Shown here: positions 37,435-50,420 of the stretch, piece after piece
How the letters are laid out: each line of letters starts with the position of its first letter
How positions within the stretch are numbered: the stretch's first letter is position 1
Made by a program: the position numbers and the translations under genes
Assembly (NCBI GenBank): GCA_018417955.1
Contig: JACTVC010000007.1
Coordinates: 1,426,001-1,490,000 of the forward strand
Direction of reading: 5' to 3'
From: Laccaria trichodermophora
Taxonomy: Eukaryota > Basidiomycota > Agaricomycetes > Agaricales > Hydnangiaceae
DNA: 64,000 bases
The notes under the pieces: generated by a model
What the model was told of the DNA's origin: nothing
Seen by the model: the letters and a program-made list of their open reading frames with translations, nothing else
The model's database searches: none

Positions 37435-37939
37435 CACTTCAGTCACCCACTGACAACTGACTATTAGTCTTGCAAACTCCATGAATACTACGGGACTAAA
37501 TGTCAGGGTGTATATCTATATTGTATATATTCTGGGCTTGTATATTTCCACTTTTACCTAAATATATTTTGTTGTCCAGTGTCACACTAAATATATTTCT
37601 AGTGTGTCACACACCCCAAAATATATTTCCTCACTGGAATGGACTCCAAATATATTTCCTATGGCTGGACCCTGAATTGTGACTGTCACAATGTAGAAAT
37701 ATATTTCCTGTCTGGGATGGACTTGGGATATATTTTGCAGCTAGGGTTGACTAAGGATATATTTTTTCAGCCACCAGGGGTGTCTGGGGTCCTATATTTA
37801 AGAGAAAAACTTGGGATTTTTTTAATATAGGGGATAGGGTATTTACCTATTATTTTGTAGGCAGAATACCCTCATTGGGATGTTTGTTGACAGATATTTA
37901 CCAATGGGTTTGACCCATGTGTAGTATATGCATTGATGT

Positions 37940-38625
37940 GTGCACTATTTCCTAATTGGGAAAAGTGTTACACTTTTTTCTGCCACACCTGATGTCAGGC
38001 ACAGTGTGCATTTGGGTGGGTAACTGTTTCCCATGCTTTTTGGGCCAGAAGAGTTAATGGCTAGCATGGTGTGGTCATTGTTAGTGACAATGTGCGCACT
38101 ATTTCCTAATTGGGAAAAGCGTTACACTTTTTTCTGACAAACCTGATGTCAGGCACAGTGCACATTTAGGTTGGGAACTGTTTCCCATGCTTTTTGGGCC
38201 AGAAGAATTAATGGCTAGCATGGTGTGGTCATTGTTAATGATGATGTGCACACTATTTCCTAATTGGGCAACTTCCTAATTGGGAAAAGCGTTACACTTT
38301 TTTCTGACAGACCTGATGTCAGGCACAGTGTGCATTTAGGTTGGGAACTGTTTCCCACACTTTTTGGGCCAGAAGAGTTAATGGCTAGCATGGTGTGGTC
38401 ATTGTTAATGACGATGTGTGCACTATTTCCTAATTGGGCCATTTCCTAATTAAGAAAAGTGTGACACTTTTTTTTGACACACCTGATGTCAGGCACAGTG
38501 CGCATTTGGGTGGCAAATTATTTCCCATGCTTTTTGGGCCAGAAGAGTTAATGGCTAGCAGGGTGTTGTCCTTGTTAATGATGATGTTCGCATATTTCCC
38601 AATTGGGAAAGTCATTAGATAATAT
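37940..38625. repeat. Four-copy ~154-170-bp tandem repeat, left arm
   Basis: Units begin near 37943, 38097, 38251 and 38421 at CACTATTTCCTAATTGGG and include CTGATGTCAGGCACAGTG and GGGCCAGAAGAGTTAATGGC. Mirrored at about 40215-40905. Confidence 0.88.
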
Positions 38626-38629
38626 CACT

Positions 38630-40210
38630 TTGGTTTGTAGTGTCCACTTTTTTCATTGCAACACTTTGTAGTGTCCGCTTTATTCATTAGAAAATTGTGT
38701 AGTGTCCGCTTCTTTAATTAAAAAACTATGTAGTGTCCGCTTTCTTCATTAGAAAACTGTGTAGTGTCCGATTTTTTCATTAAAACACTTTGTAGTGTCC
38801 GCTTTTTTCATAAAACACTTTGTAGTGTCCGCTTTGTTCATTAGAAAATTGTGTACTGTCTGCTTTTTTCATTACAACACATTTTAGTGTCCGCTTTATT
38901 CATTAGAAAATTGTGTAGTATCTGCTTTTTTCATTACAATTCTGTGTAGTATCCCCTTTTTTCATCAGAAAACTTTGTGGTCTGCCTTTGTGATATATTG
39001 TCACTGCAGTAAAAGAGCTCTTCATCATCTGGAATTCATACACCAGTTGTGTTTTGACCGAGCATCAAGTGTCCTAACTTTCCCCTTGAACAGCATCTGA
39101 CAGTAGCCCCAACAGCTGGCAAATCAATCACTGAGATCTTCTCAAAGGAGATCATGTTGAGGTTGGGTATGGTCAGACAAAGATGGACAGAGATGACTCC
39201 CCAGGGAGATGCAATGAATGTTGGACAACATTACTGAAGCTAGCCAAGGGAACAATTAGAACACTTGATGGTCAGTCAACACACAATTTGTGTATGGATT
39301 CTAAATGATGAAGAGGTCTTTGGCTGGAGTCACTTTCTCTGAAACATTAAGCTATGTTTCCAGGAAGCTGCAGGATATCAGAAAGGCAAACCACAAAGTT
39401 TTGTAATGAAAGAATTGGACACTGCACACATTTCTAATGAAAAAAGCGGACACTACACAGTTTTCTAATGAATAAAGCGGACACTACACAGTGTTGTAAT
39501 GAAAAAAGCGGACACTACACAATTTTCTAATGAATAAAGCGGACACCACAAAGTATTGTAATGAAAAAAGCAGACACTACACAATTTTCTAATGAACAAA
39601 GCGGACACTGCAAAGTGATTTAATGAAAAAATCGGACACTACACAATGTTCTAATAAACAAAGCGAACACTACATAGTTTTTTAATGAAAGAAGCGGACA
39701 CTACACAATTTTCTAATGAATAAAGCGGACACTACAAAGTGTTGTAATGAAAATAGCGCACACTACACAATTTTCTAATGAATAAAGCGGACACTAAAAT
39801 GTGTTGTAATGAAAAAAGCAGACAGTACACAATTTTCTAATGAACAAAGCGGACACTACAAAGTGTTTTAATGAAAAAATCGGACACTACACAATTTTCT
39901 AATGAATAAAGCGGACACTACATAGTTTTTTAATTAAAGAAGTGGACACTACACAATTTTCCAATGAATAAAGCGGACACTACAAAGTGTTGTAATGAAA
40001 AAAGCGCACACTACACAATTTTCTAATGAATAAAGCGGACACTACATAGTTTTTTAATGAAAAAAGCGGACACTACACAGTTTTCTAATGAACAAAGCAA
40101 ACACTACAAAGTGTTTTAATGAAAAAAGCGGACACTACACAATTTCCTAATGAATAAAGCGGACACTACAAAGTGTTGCAATGAAAAAAGTGGACACTAC
40201 AAACCAAAGT
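38630..40210. repeat. Inverted arrays of TAGTGTCCGCTTTTTTCATT units
   Basis: The left array (38630-38990) and the longer right array (39395-40210) are in opposite orientation. Units of ~35-40 bp alternate between two versions (TTAGAAAATTGT and TTACAACACTT). The centre, about 39000-39390, is not repeated. Confidence 0.85.
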
Positions 40211-41550
40211 GATATTATCTAATGACTTTCCCAATTGGGAAATATGCGAACATCATCATTAACAAGGACAACACCCTGCTAGCCATTAACTCTTCTGGCC
40301 CAAAAAGCATGGGAAATAATTTGCCACCCAAATGCGCACTGTGCCTGACATCAGGTGTGTCAAAAAAAAGTGTCACACTTTTCTTAATTAGGAAATGGCC
40401 CAATTAGGAAATAGTGCACACATCGTCATTAACAATGACCACACCATGCTAGCCATTAACTCTTCTGGCCCAAAAAGTGTGGGAAACAGTTCCCAACCTA
40501 AATGCACACTGTGCCTGACATCAGGTCTGTCAGAAAAAAGTGTAACGCTTTTCCCAATTAGGAAGTTGCCCAATTAGGAAATAGTGTGCACATCATCATT
40601 AACAATGACCACACCATGCTAGCCATTAATTCTTCTGGCCCAAAAAGCATGGGAAACAGTTCCCAACCTAAATGTGCACTGTGCCTGACATCAGGTTTGT
40701 CAGAAAAAAGTGTAACGCTTTTCCCAATTAGGAAATAGTGCGCACATTGTCACTAACAATGACCACACCATGCTAGCCATTAACTCTTCTGGCCCAAAAA
40801 GCATGGGAAACAGTTACCCACCCAAATGCACACTGTGCCTGACATCAGGTGTGGCAGAAAAAAGTGTAACACTTTTCCCAATTAGGAAATAGTGCACACA
40901 TCAATGCATATACTACACATGGGTCAAACCCATTGGTAAATATCTGTCAACAAACATCCCAATGAGGGTATTCTGCCTACAAAATAATAGGTAAATACCC
41001 TATCCCCTATATTAAAAAAATCCCAAGTTTTTCTCTTAAATATAGGACCCCAGACACCCCTGGTGGCTGAAAAAATATATCCTTAGTCAACCCTAGCTGC
41101 AAAATATATCCCAAGTCCATCCCAGACAGGAAATATATTTCTACATTGTGACAGTCACAATTCAGGGTCCAGCCATAGGAAATATATTTGGAGTCCATTC
41201 CAGTGAGGAAATATATTTTGGGGTGTGTGACACACTAGAAATATATTTAGTGTGACACTGGACAACAAAATATATTTAGGTAAAAGTGGAAATATACAAG
41301 CCCAGAATATATACAATATAGATATACACCCTGACATTTAGTCCTGTAGTATTCATGGAGTTTGCAAGACTAATAGTCAGTTGTCAGTGGGTGACTGAAG
41401 TGCCACCAGCCCAGGCTTCTTATCATTCTTTTTCTTCTTTATTGGACATGGTTTTGGTCGAGTTTTTTGCTTGAGACTTGTGTTGGGGTCTGGGACTAGG
41501 ATTGGTTTCGCAAAGTGAATGTACTTAGGTCTGAACTAGATCAAGGTTAG

Positions 41551-44500
41551 TCAATGTCTGGAACTTGAGTGATGGAGTCTCACCTCTTGTTCAGACTCAC
41601 TCCCCGCTCTCTTCTTCCCATCCCCACTTGATTCCACATCAAACGAGGGATCCCAACCCCCTTGGTGATGTCCTGCATCCAATCCCCACTGGAAATTTCC
41701 TGAAACGCCAGTTCGGTCAGTATTTTCGAACATTTCCTCCTCCAAGCTCTCCAAGCATTCCCTCTCAACATCAATCTCCTTTAGTATCTTTGGAACACTT
41801 GTTAATTGCACGTCCCATGCTCTATGAAGGATCTCCACCTTGCTATACTTCTTGAAGGTGGGGTTTTTGGTCATTCGGTGTGCAATGAAGAGGGTATGAG
41901 CATGTGCTATGGGTAAGAAACCCAACCAGGCTACCCGAATTCTCTTGTCTCTGCTGATATGAGTTTCGAACCAGTTGGTGATTTGGGCTCTCTCCATGAC
42001 AGAGAGGGTTCCTACATAGGGAATGATGGTGTTTTCAAATGCCTTACCCTTGTCTTCAAGCCACTTCTTGGCGGGTATGAGATTGCTTGAGATTTCGGCA
42101 TTGGAACTATTCGGTGCTGTCAGCAATCTGTGTAAAACTCCTGCATGTGGTGAAAGAGCTTTGTTGACATCTTCCATGTAGGAAATTGTCGATGGGTCAG
42201 AGAGGATGTCCTCTGCAGTCGGGATTTCATGTGCGAGTGTCCACTTTCCAAGCTAAGATTGGTGAGTTCGTTTCCGTTTAATAAATTTAAACAACTCACT
42301 CTTATTTTACGCCTCTCTTCACCCTTTAACCAGAGTGAATCTATGATTCCCCCTAGAGAGACATGACTGGTGCTTCCAGGTTTGATTCCATCATTCTCAA
42401 ACTGACACCCTTGCCACCATCGTACGACCCAGGCCTCAGGGCCATCCCTCTGGATCACGCGAGCAGGATACCAGAACGTTCCATTGAGAACAAGCACACC
42501 ATGGCCAGGTCTAGATAAGTGATCAAGATCTACCAGAAGGCAATTGGTGGCTGCTCTCACCTAAGGCGCTGTTTCAGTGGCTTAGTATGCAAGGTACAGG
42601 AATTCATGACTCTGATATGAAGTGAGTCACTTCAAATTTCTCTCAGAACCATTGACTCACCTCTTTGATGAACTGCTACTCCATCTTCCTGAGAACATCT
42701 CCTTTATGATGCTCGGATCGCAAGTATCACAAAGAAAAGTCTTCTTTTTTGGAAGATCACTTGCCCTTCCATCTCGCTGACAGCCAACATGTGACCATTC
42801 TCCACATTCATCACACTGCACAATCTCCCCATCATCCTGATGATAGACAATGTTCCCATCCCCAGTGGCGCCACAGCGGCAGTTTAAATCAAACTCAGAG
42901 TCAGGGAGTGATTCTTGAGAGTCTGGACATGCCAGTCCTTCCACCACTCTGTGGGGAATAGTCTCGTCCTCTGATTCCAGACCATCTTCCAGAGCCAGCA
43001 GTCTCTCTGGAATATATTCCATTGTTCCTGATTTTTCTGGATTCAAAATCCATGTGCGATCCTTTGCTGGCATTTCTTGTAATCCATAAAAGCGATACAA
43101 AGCAGTAGGAAGGTTACCGAGAGTCCTTTCCGAGAAGTGCAGGTGATATTTGGCAGTATATTCCTTTGTTCGCATCTCGAAGAATTTATTCTGTGCTTTG
43201 ATTCCTCCTCGAAGGCGATAGTATGCCTGCCAGATCGAATAACCCTCTGGAAGTTTGATGTTACAGCTGGTGAGATGTGTTTCAAGCGAGGCGGCTCGCT
43301 CTTCGACTGGGTATCCTTTGTGCTTTAATCCGTCATATGTGTAGACCTTTTTTTGATCATGAGATGCGTGTCTGGCGGTGAAGTGTGTTCCTCCAACATT
43401 GACAAGAACAAAGCCAACAAGATCATAGACGATTCCAGCCTTCTTTGCTGCAGCCTTCGGATCCGGGAAGATAGTCGGAGGAAAGTCCCATTGTTGTCTT
43501 TCTGGATGGGTAGGATGGTTTGATTTCACTGTTTCGTCGCCAACCTCAATGCCTAATATTATAGGAATTGAAACAACCAGTTCCTCAAGATCACGTCGTT
43601 GGCCAGAGCATAGACGATGTCCTTCATGTACCTGCCAACAATTGGTGCAAGGTGAGGTTGGAGGTTTATCCACAGTGAAGCGTGCCTCGCAAACCTTGGA
43701 GATGAGTCCATCATATTTTTTGTAGTGATGGGCTCCAACCTGGAAGAATGGCACATGTCAGAGGGTACTTGTGACCTGGGTATGTTCACTACCAATTTCT
43801 GGGGATCCTGAGCATTGGCTAAGAGTGACAGCGAATGTCATGAAATATGCGACAGCAAGTGAGTATTTCTTCTTGTACTCAAGGCGAGCAAGCATGGGTA
43901 ACCATGCGTACATAAAAGGATAAGTCTTGTATATTATTATACAGTTTCTAGACACACCACAGGCGAGTCAAATTGATCCAGCTCCTCAATCACAGCATTT
44001 TGTTTGAGAAAAAGTCGAAGGCGGTCCCTTTGCAAGCCCAGAGCAGTAGTTGCATTATCATCCTTGGGATCAAGCTCAAAGCGTTCATTGATAGCCAGAT
44101 AAAGCCCATTTAAGGGAGAACCCATCTCAAGAGAGACAAAGACCTCTCCAAACTCAGTGAACTTCTTTGTTACTGCAACATAAAGAACCTGAAGCGAAGC
44201 ATCAAGCCAACAAGAATTTGCCTTCCAGGGGTAGGAGGGTGGTCCAAAGTTGGCCTCCATGGTGACCTTAGAAGCAACCTTCTTCATCACGGTGACTTTA
44301 GAAGGATCCTTCCTTGACGGTCTCAGGAGAAGCTCCTTAATTGTATCAGGTGGGCATCCATCATTCTTCTTGCACTTTTTAGCATCAGGATTTGGTGCTC
44401 GAGTAGGTTTTGTTCGGCCAATAGCAGCAGCCTTGGCCTTCCATGGCTCAGCTGCACCATAGCATATCAATGCACCTTCTAAAAATAATTAGCATAGGTG

Positions 44501-46507
44501 TTGAGGCATTTTATAACATTGTAGATTCTTTACTCACTGGAAACTCCATCAATCAACCGTTGATAATGGGTAGCCACTGCATATAGCACGTTCATCCCCT
44601 CCAGAAATCGGTGGTCCCTCCCACATGCACTATAAAGCTTCCAGTGCATTGCTTCCTCAGCATTGTTAGTCGCTGGCAAAGATTTCCAGATTTGAATATC
44701 CATTGTCCTCTCCGACTTGAAAAGCATTGACACATGTGCTGGATGCATCCACCACTCCATCCAAGACTTGAGCTTTGGAAAATCACAGATAATGAGTTGG
44801 GCCCGATGCTGAAATTTGTCAGTGCTTGGGGCTTGAAGAAGTCCCAATGCTCTTCCTGTGAATGCATCCTTCAGATCCAGAGGCACTGCTCCATTAATGC
44901 ACGCAACACGTGTAACAGCCGCTCGAAAATGCTCCTGACATCCTCGCAATAAGCTCTCCCCTGTCGCTAAAAGCTCTTCACAGGGGCGGCTGTCTCCTCG
45001 TAGCATCCAGAACTCAATAAATGCTGAAGTGAAGCCCAATCGCTCTGTTTCACTGAAATCCATGACCTAAAGGTGTTAAACAAATGAGAAATATGTTTGG
45101 AAAAGTACAATGGCTTAGATGCACCCCAGCAAATAATTGATCTATAACAGGAAACTTCCTCAACTCAGCTTCATGTGCGATACTCTGGAAAACTGCAAGG
45201 AAGTGGTACTTGAAATGTTCACCAGATGTGCCATTGGTATATGAAAGAATGCAGGGAACCCAGCAGAAAATGTCAGGACAGTAGGAAGAGGTTACCATGA
45301 GCAATGAGTTTCGTTCCTTCCACCATCCAATAGCCCCATCATTCACAAATCCATTATTAGGTCCATCAACAAGATGCTCTTTGACCATCTGGCTCCGCAT
45401 AAAGGCAGACTGTACCAAAATCACAGTAACCACATCGAATGCAGTGACGAACTCATCGCCACCACCATGAGAGCCTTTTGTGAGCTTTAGGTGTTCCTTT
45501 CCAACTCGCCCCGCATTCAGAAAGATATCGGATATATCAGCAACTGATTCTCCTGGACCAGTTATGCCAGGAATACCAACGATCAACCCCAGAGGTCCGA
45601 CAGTAGGGTGTGCATTGACCAATGCCTGGAAGCGAACCTGTTCATCCTTGGAGATATGAAGAATATGGCCAGGTCTTCGATGCTGGTGAAATCCATCATT
45701 GACAACACAAACTCCCTTCGAATACGTCCAGAGGGTGAGCTTGACGTCGCACTTGTGATGGAATAGAACAGCTCCACATCGGCAGCGTTCATTAACTTGC
45801 TTTGCTATACCTTGTTGACTTGTCTGCAGTCGAATGGTTATGAAGCAGTCAGGGTTATCGCACTCAATTACTCCCAAACATTGCTTATGTCGCCTCTTTC
45901 CACCAGTCCAAGAATCTGCGAAATCGTCGCCACCATGATGGCCGCATGTCCTCGAAGCCCAATGGACATGGAGGTTGTTGAGGTCACTAACTTCCCTGAA
46001 TGTAAACTCGTGTTGGAATATTCCATCTGGCCACCCATCCCATTTTGATTCAGAAGCATTCAATTCCGATGTGTTCATTGTGAGGGGAACTGGTGGAGGA
46101 ACTGGTAAAGGAGCTTGGGGTGGATTTATGGACGTTATCTTTTCTTCAACAGCTAGCAGAGGTTCTGAGATAGTTTAAGAATGGTTATTAAACTCAGAAC
46201 GGCTTACCTATCAATTGCCGCTTGGTAGGCTCGTCTAACATCTTTCTAGGTCTGAGAATATAGCCAGTGACCTCTCCTATGTTGAATTATATAGCCAGAA
46301 TGAAACTACAATTGACATGAACTCACCCTGCTCATTGTACAGGGGTACAAGGTCTCCCTGTGATTGAATCATGGGTCGTTGACTCATTTCCAGTTCATCC
46401 AGGACAAAGTATTTGTATATATGTTTGAAGAAACCCTGGAAATAATTTGAACCAATATTTGAAAGAGGTTTCGTGTAGAATAATGGGTAGTAACTTACCA
46501 GAACCAT
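41551..46507 (-). pseudogene. Mutator-like transposase with GCM-like zinc finger, ubiquitin-protease and PHD domains
   Basis: Exons read by eye: 46499-46507 (ATG), 46327-46435, 46208-46276, 45125-46164, 44538-45066, 43958-44478, about 43760-43925, 42660-43739, 42300-42560 and 41551-42252 (TGA). After ~130 residues comes a Cys/His region with CGHHGG, CLGVIECDNPDC, CRCGA and H.H.RPGH, typical of the WRKY-GCM1 class found in Mutator-like transposases. The transposase-like middle ends with NAEEAMHWKLY. Next is a USP-type Cys box, NSCWLDASLQ (Cys ~675), a His box GTHFTARHA..., and a PHD-like finger (CRCGATGDG, CDECGEWSHVGC, LCDTC). The C-terminal exons continue this family (WGLDAGHHQGGWDP). One in-frame TGA lies at 43760-43758 unless a 36-bp intron removes it, and the 42660/42560 splice phases do not match. 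It may be inactive. Confidence 0.75.
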
Positions 46508-46599
46508 TTTCGATGTTATCAGATGGAAGAGAAGAGATCCAAGTGCGAAAATTTTACTACACAGTCATAGTGACTGAGCACTCGATCACTGGAATCAAA

Positions 46600-46880
46600 T
46601 TTGAGACCATGTGCAGATTCGATCGCAAACATGTGCGGACTCGATCGCATGCCTGCGTTCCACCTGCGATGCACTTGCATTCAGCTTGCAATACACTTGC
46701 AATACATCTGCAATACATCTGCGACACATTTGAGATACACTTGCGGGTATTAGTGCCCATTGTGAGACTTGCATACACCTGCGTGCAATTTGCGCATCAC
46801 CTGCGATACACCTGCGAGATGCATTTGTGTGCATCTGCGCACCTGCAGTCAACTTACGAACCACCTGCTGTCAACTTGCG
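46600..46880. repeat. Degenerate CTGCGATACA-type repeats
   Basis: Loose repeats of CACTTGCAATACATCTGCGA. They resemble parts of 37085-37255 and 50290-50420. The plus-strand frame 46447-47169 that runs through them has a plausible acidic end, but I do not treat it as a gene. Confidence 0.45.
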
Positions 46881-47216
46881 GAGTTTACTTGTGCCTTCAC
46901 AGAATAATCTGACTCATGAAAACTGCAGGAATTTTGGTGCGACATATATAGATATCCTCCAAAAATACCACCAAACAGAGCAAGACAATGCATTGTTAGT
47001 GTTCCACTCGAACACCCACATGACAATATCCACCTCACCCATTGAATTTCCTCTTACAATACTTTGTACAGGCATTTTTTTGAATGATGATGAAGAAATA
47101 AAAGTGGCACAGGAGTGTTTGGATGGGATGGACTTCAATGAGGATGATGGGAATTTTGGTATTGATTAATGTCACTGTGTTTTTTACTTATCTTTGGTTG
47201 TGATATGCATACTTGT

Positions 47217-47720
47217 AATTTTGTTGGGGTCTCACAGTACCTCAGAATGCATTTCAAGAATTGTTAGTGAGCTAGGTGTTTTAAGGAGAGTGGAATAACT
47301 GTTATAACATTTGCAACACACACCAAAGGCATCACAAGCACCGTGAGAACTCAGTGTAAGAGGCCAGTGAATTAGTTATGAGGGTAGAGCAAAACATTGG
47401 GTCACAACATGCATGGGGATAATTTTGTTGGGGTCTCACAGTACCTCAGAATGCATTTCAAGAATTGTTAGTGAGCTAGTTGTTTTAATGAGGGTGGAAT
47501 AACTGTTATAACATTTGCAACACACACCAAAGGCACCGCAAGCACCGTGAGAACTCAGTGTAAGAAGCCAGTGAATTAATTATGAGAGTAGGGCAAAACA
47601 TTGGGTTACAACATGCATGGGGATAATTTTGTTGGGTTCTTGAGATGCTTTAGAATGTCCTGTAACAAATTTTGGTGAGCTGGGTATCATAGTGAGAGTG
47701 GAATAACTGTTATAACAGTC
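47217..47720. repeat. 204-bp tandem repeat, about 2.5 copies
   Basis: The copies start at 47217, 47421 and 47625 with AATTTTGTTGGGGTCTCACA. Copies 1 and 2 differ at few positions; the third is partial and more diverged. Confidence 0.88.
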
Positions 47721-48160
47721 CACTTTCACTGTATCCAATGGACTGGGCTGGTGAAGCTGTTTCTGATGCCTTCATCTTCCTCCTCCTGCCTCTCAGGTTC
47801 TTATCTCACCATCTGGAAATTTTGCCATCACTCTCCACCAGTTTTCAAAGCCCAACAATATAACAGCAGCTTACCTCATTCCATTCACCATGTGCTAGGT
47901 TTTCTTTTTGAATGAGGTAGTTTTCGATGTGGTCATTAAGAGTGGAGCTGCTGAGGATGTGTCATTTGATGAGAGCCATGGGTGAGTCACTACTACTCCT
48001 TGACCAGCGGGCTTTGCTAACCCATTCCCAACGGCACTGGATTGCCTCAACACCATGTTGTCAAGTGAACTGACAGTAAAATGTGTTTTATTTTCTTCTT
48101 GACAACGTTCATCCCCAATAAATGTAGACATTGACAAGACACTACTTTAGTACAAATATA

Positions 48161-49997
48161 TTATATTTTGTGTGAGCGGATAGACCTTCTTGGTGGAAGT
48201 GTAGTGGTGTCACTGGAAGTCAAGGGTTGTTCGGTATTTTCCTTATCTGCACAGTGTTCAAGAGAGGTCCTTCTTCTCTTGGATGGTTGCATCTTCTCAA
48301 GTGACTGATAAGTAGGGGTCTTCCTTTTCCTACCAAGACCATCCGAAATCTAATGGAATGAATTGAAAAGAATAGAAACATAGGATTATGGCGACATACC
48401 TTGGCTGGTCTACCTTTAAGGCATGGGCTGGGTCTATCTTGTTTTGCTTGGATTCGAAAAACTGGGCTGGTCCTACCATTGTTGTGTAACCTGCATCCCA
48501 TAAATCTATAAAGTGTTCCTAAAAAGACATAAGTGAATGGTAAGAATCCTGCAGTAGTGTAGAAAAGGGCTTACAACAGGACCATCCTTCCAGTCATCTG
48601 GGACTTTCACCGTAATTACCATAAAGGCATCAAGGTGAGAATGATAGTAAACAGGAACTTGACTCTTGAATTTTTTATCGCAAAGCTTTCCTTGAAAATG
48701 ATATGGTTCACCTAATGGAGGGTTATCAGTGGGAGAGAAGAAGAAAATAAGTTGACAACATACCAATGGTATGGGACTTGTCGAACAGTCCTTCTTGAAG
48801 ATAGAAATTGTAAAGATCACATGGTATATCGACAGCAGCCTTTCTGAACACCCAGATATAGCCATTTGTATAATTACGGTTGGAGGTTGTGTTGAAGGCA
48901 AAAGGGTTGGGAGAGTTTGTTGACATGGCACACCATCGCAGAAACTCTGGGGATCGCCAGATCTCTGTGTATTTCAAGATCTGTTGCTTAAATCGCTCAA
49001 AACGAATATCATCTGAGCATATCCAGCTGCAAGGTGCACCTGGAAAAATCGCAGCGTAGTGCAAAAAATCATTAGCGAGGTGCCGTCCAAATCCTGAGAA
49101 TACTCAAGTGCTATTTTCTGCAATGACATCGACAATGGGTTTCGAATAGCCAGAGGCATATTCACAGACCCCATCACGCCAGTTTTCGAGAGCAATCAGA
49201 GCCGCCTCTCGCTCAAGAACCCAATCCGGACCATCTGGAAATGTAGTCCAGATGAGTGGCCATTCCTGCAGGTCATCATAAAATAAAGCAAGCAGGTATC
49301 ATACTCTGACTCACCAGAGACCCAACATCAAGATCTGCCTGCGTCCAATGTTGATCCTTGCTGATGACATGCATACGCATAAGATGTGCAAAGTCAGAGA
49401 ATACAATAGCAAATGTGTCAGCAACAATAGCCGCAAAGACATTAATCGTTTGCTTTGCCTTTGAAGATGATCCAGGCTCAATAAACTGAGGGGGCGTCAC
49501 AAAAGAGCGCATTCTGGACGCCTTGGTTCTATCAGGATTTGAGCCAGGGGAGTCGTTCTCGATGAGCTTAGTATAGTCGGCATGAGACATGATTGTGACC
49601 TTGGCCTCCAAGCCAAGGTGAAAAACGGTAAGATGCTAGAGAAAATCAGAACATAATCATAAAGTGATGATACCCAAGAGATACATAAGTATCCCACCCC
49701 AATAGCCAGGCATTTTCCTTGTCTAGCCAAGCATATTTGCCCAGAAGATAATCTCCGATTGACGAGGTAGGCCCATGATTGCCTAGAGGCTCGCTGAAGG
49801 TCAAAATGATTGGGAACATAGTCATCCATGGGCTCGAGTGATTCAGTGTAGTGGGAATTGTGGACAGAGATACTGGAATAGGGTTTATTCTTTGTACCCA
49901 AGGTAAAGCACCTGGAGAAAAGCCAGATATAAGCTTTCGACCCAAAAGTAGGATGAAATTAGTGTCCATAAGTAAGATAGTCAAGTTTGACCTTACC
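48161..49997 (-). pseudogene. Uncharacterised agaric multi-exon gene with one in-frame TGA
   Basis: Exons on the minus strand: end of a first exon at 49997, then 49698-49911, 49315-49635, 48764-49265, 48575-48711, a poorly resolved piece around 48400-48560, and 48161-48349 (TAA). The protein has EPMDDYVPNHFDLQRASRQ near the start, then DYTKL, HWTQADLDVGSL, then GRHLANDFLHYAAIFPGAP, then NPFAFNTTSNRNY, YIWVFR and CDLYNFY, and a basic end (GRKRKTPTYQ, SKRRRTS) that suggests nuclear import. An in-frame TGA lies at 49106-49104 in the 48764-49265 exon, and there may be a frame problem near 48560. I recall similar agaric proteins of unknown function; no domain was identified. The upstream start is unresolved. 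Confidence 0.55.
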
Positions 49998-50289
49998 TAG
50001 AGGCGTCGTTCCGAGCTTCTTTGCTTTGGCCTTGATTTATTGAAGACTTGGTGAATTACAACGGAAACCTCGCCATCTTCTGGCATGATGTGAATGTGTA
50101 AAGTGGAGATGGATGGGTGGTAGAAGGGTTGAATGTGTTATGCGCGACACGACTTGCAGTAAACGAACCGTGTTTAAGCAGTCATGTGTCGGCCCATACC
50201 AGGGTTTCATTGTTGCACGCAAACTCCATAAAAGTCATTTAAATTGACTGCTATGTTATGGTAGACAGTACATATGTTTACCATTGACA

Positions 50290-50420
50290 CCAACCTTTTC
50301 AAAGATCTGTGTGACACCTGCGATACCTGCGATCCTTTTGGAGTATCTGCGAGACGCTTGCGGTCACCTGCAAGTGGGCAGTCCGCAGGTGACCACAAGT
50401 GGCACGCAGATTTCTGTATG
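50290..50420. repeat. Small dispersed repeat rich in CTGCGA/TCGCAG
   Basis: Contains CACCTGCGATACCTGCGATC, and GCAGGTGACCACAAGTGGCA towards the end. Its reverse complement begins like the repeat at 37085. Confidence 0.45.

Larger units (their letters stand above)
37435..41402. mobile_element. Complete 3,968-bp fold-back element
   Basis: Starts CACTTCAGTCACCCACTG and ends with its reverse complement. CCACCAG flanks both sides (37428-37434 and 41403-41409); counting the first C of the left end as flank gives 8 bp, CCACCAGC. The arms (37435-38990 and about 39395-41402) are inverted copies with identical stretches over hundreds of bases, separated by about 400 bp. Each arm has AAATATATTT-rich ends, about four ~154-170-bp tandem units, and then many ~35-40-bp tandem units. 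No protein is encoded. The short frames mirrored at 38260-38622 and 40215-40577 are repeat translations. Confidence 0.9.

Noticed and set aside
37938..38620. CRISPR array
   Set aside because: Units are tandem, without unique spacers, and the genome is eukaryotic.
38260..40577. Mirrored ~60-codon frames on both strands
   Set aside because: They come from the tandem units of the fold-back arms and occur in identical pairs; no protein character.
46447..47169. 240-codon plus-strand gene
   Set aside because: Half the frame covers degenerate TGCGATACA repeats and overlaps the start of the minus-strand gene; no motif recognised.
48220..48501. Separate small gene
   Set aside because: It overlaps exons of the 48161-49997 gene in another frame; the basic C-terminus in the adjacent frame is more protein-like, although the splice there is unresolved.
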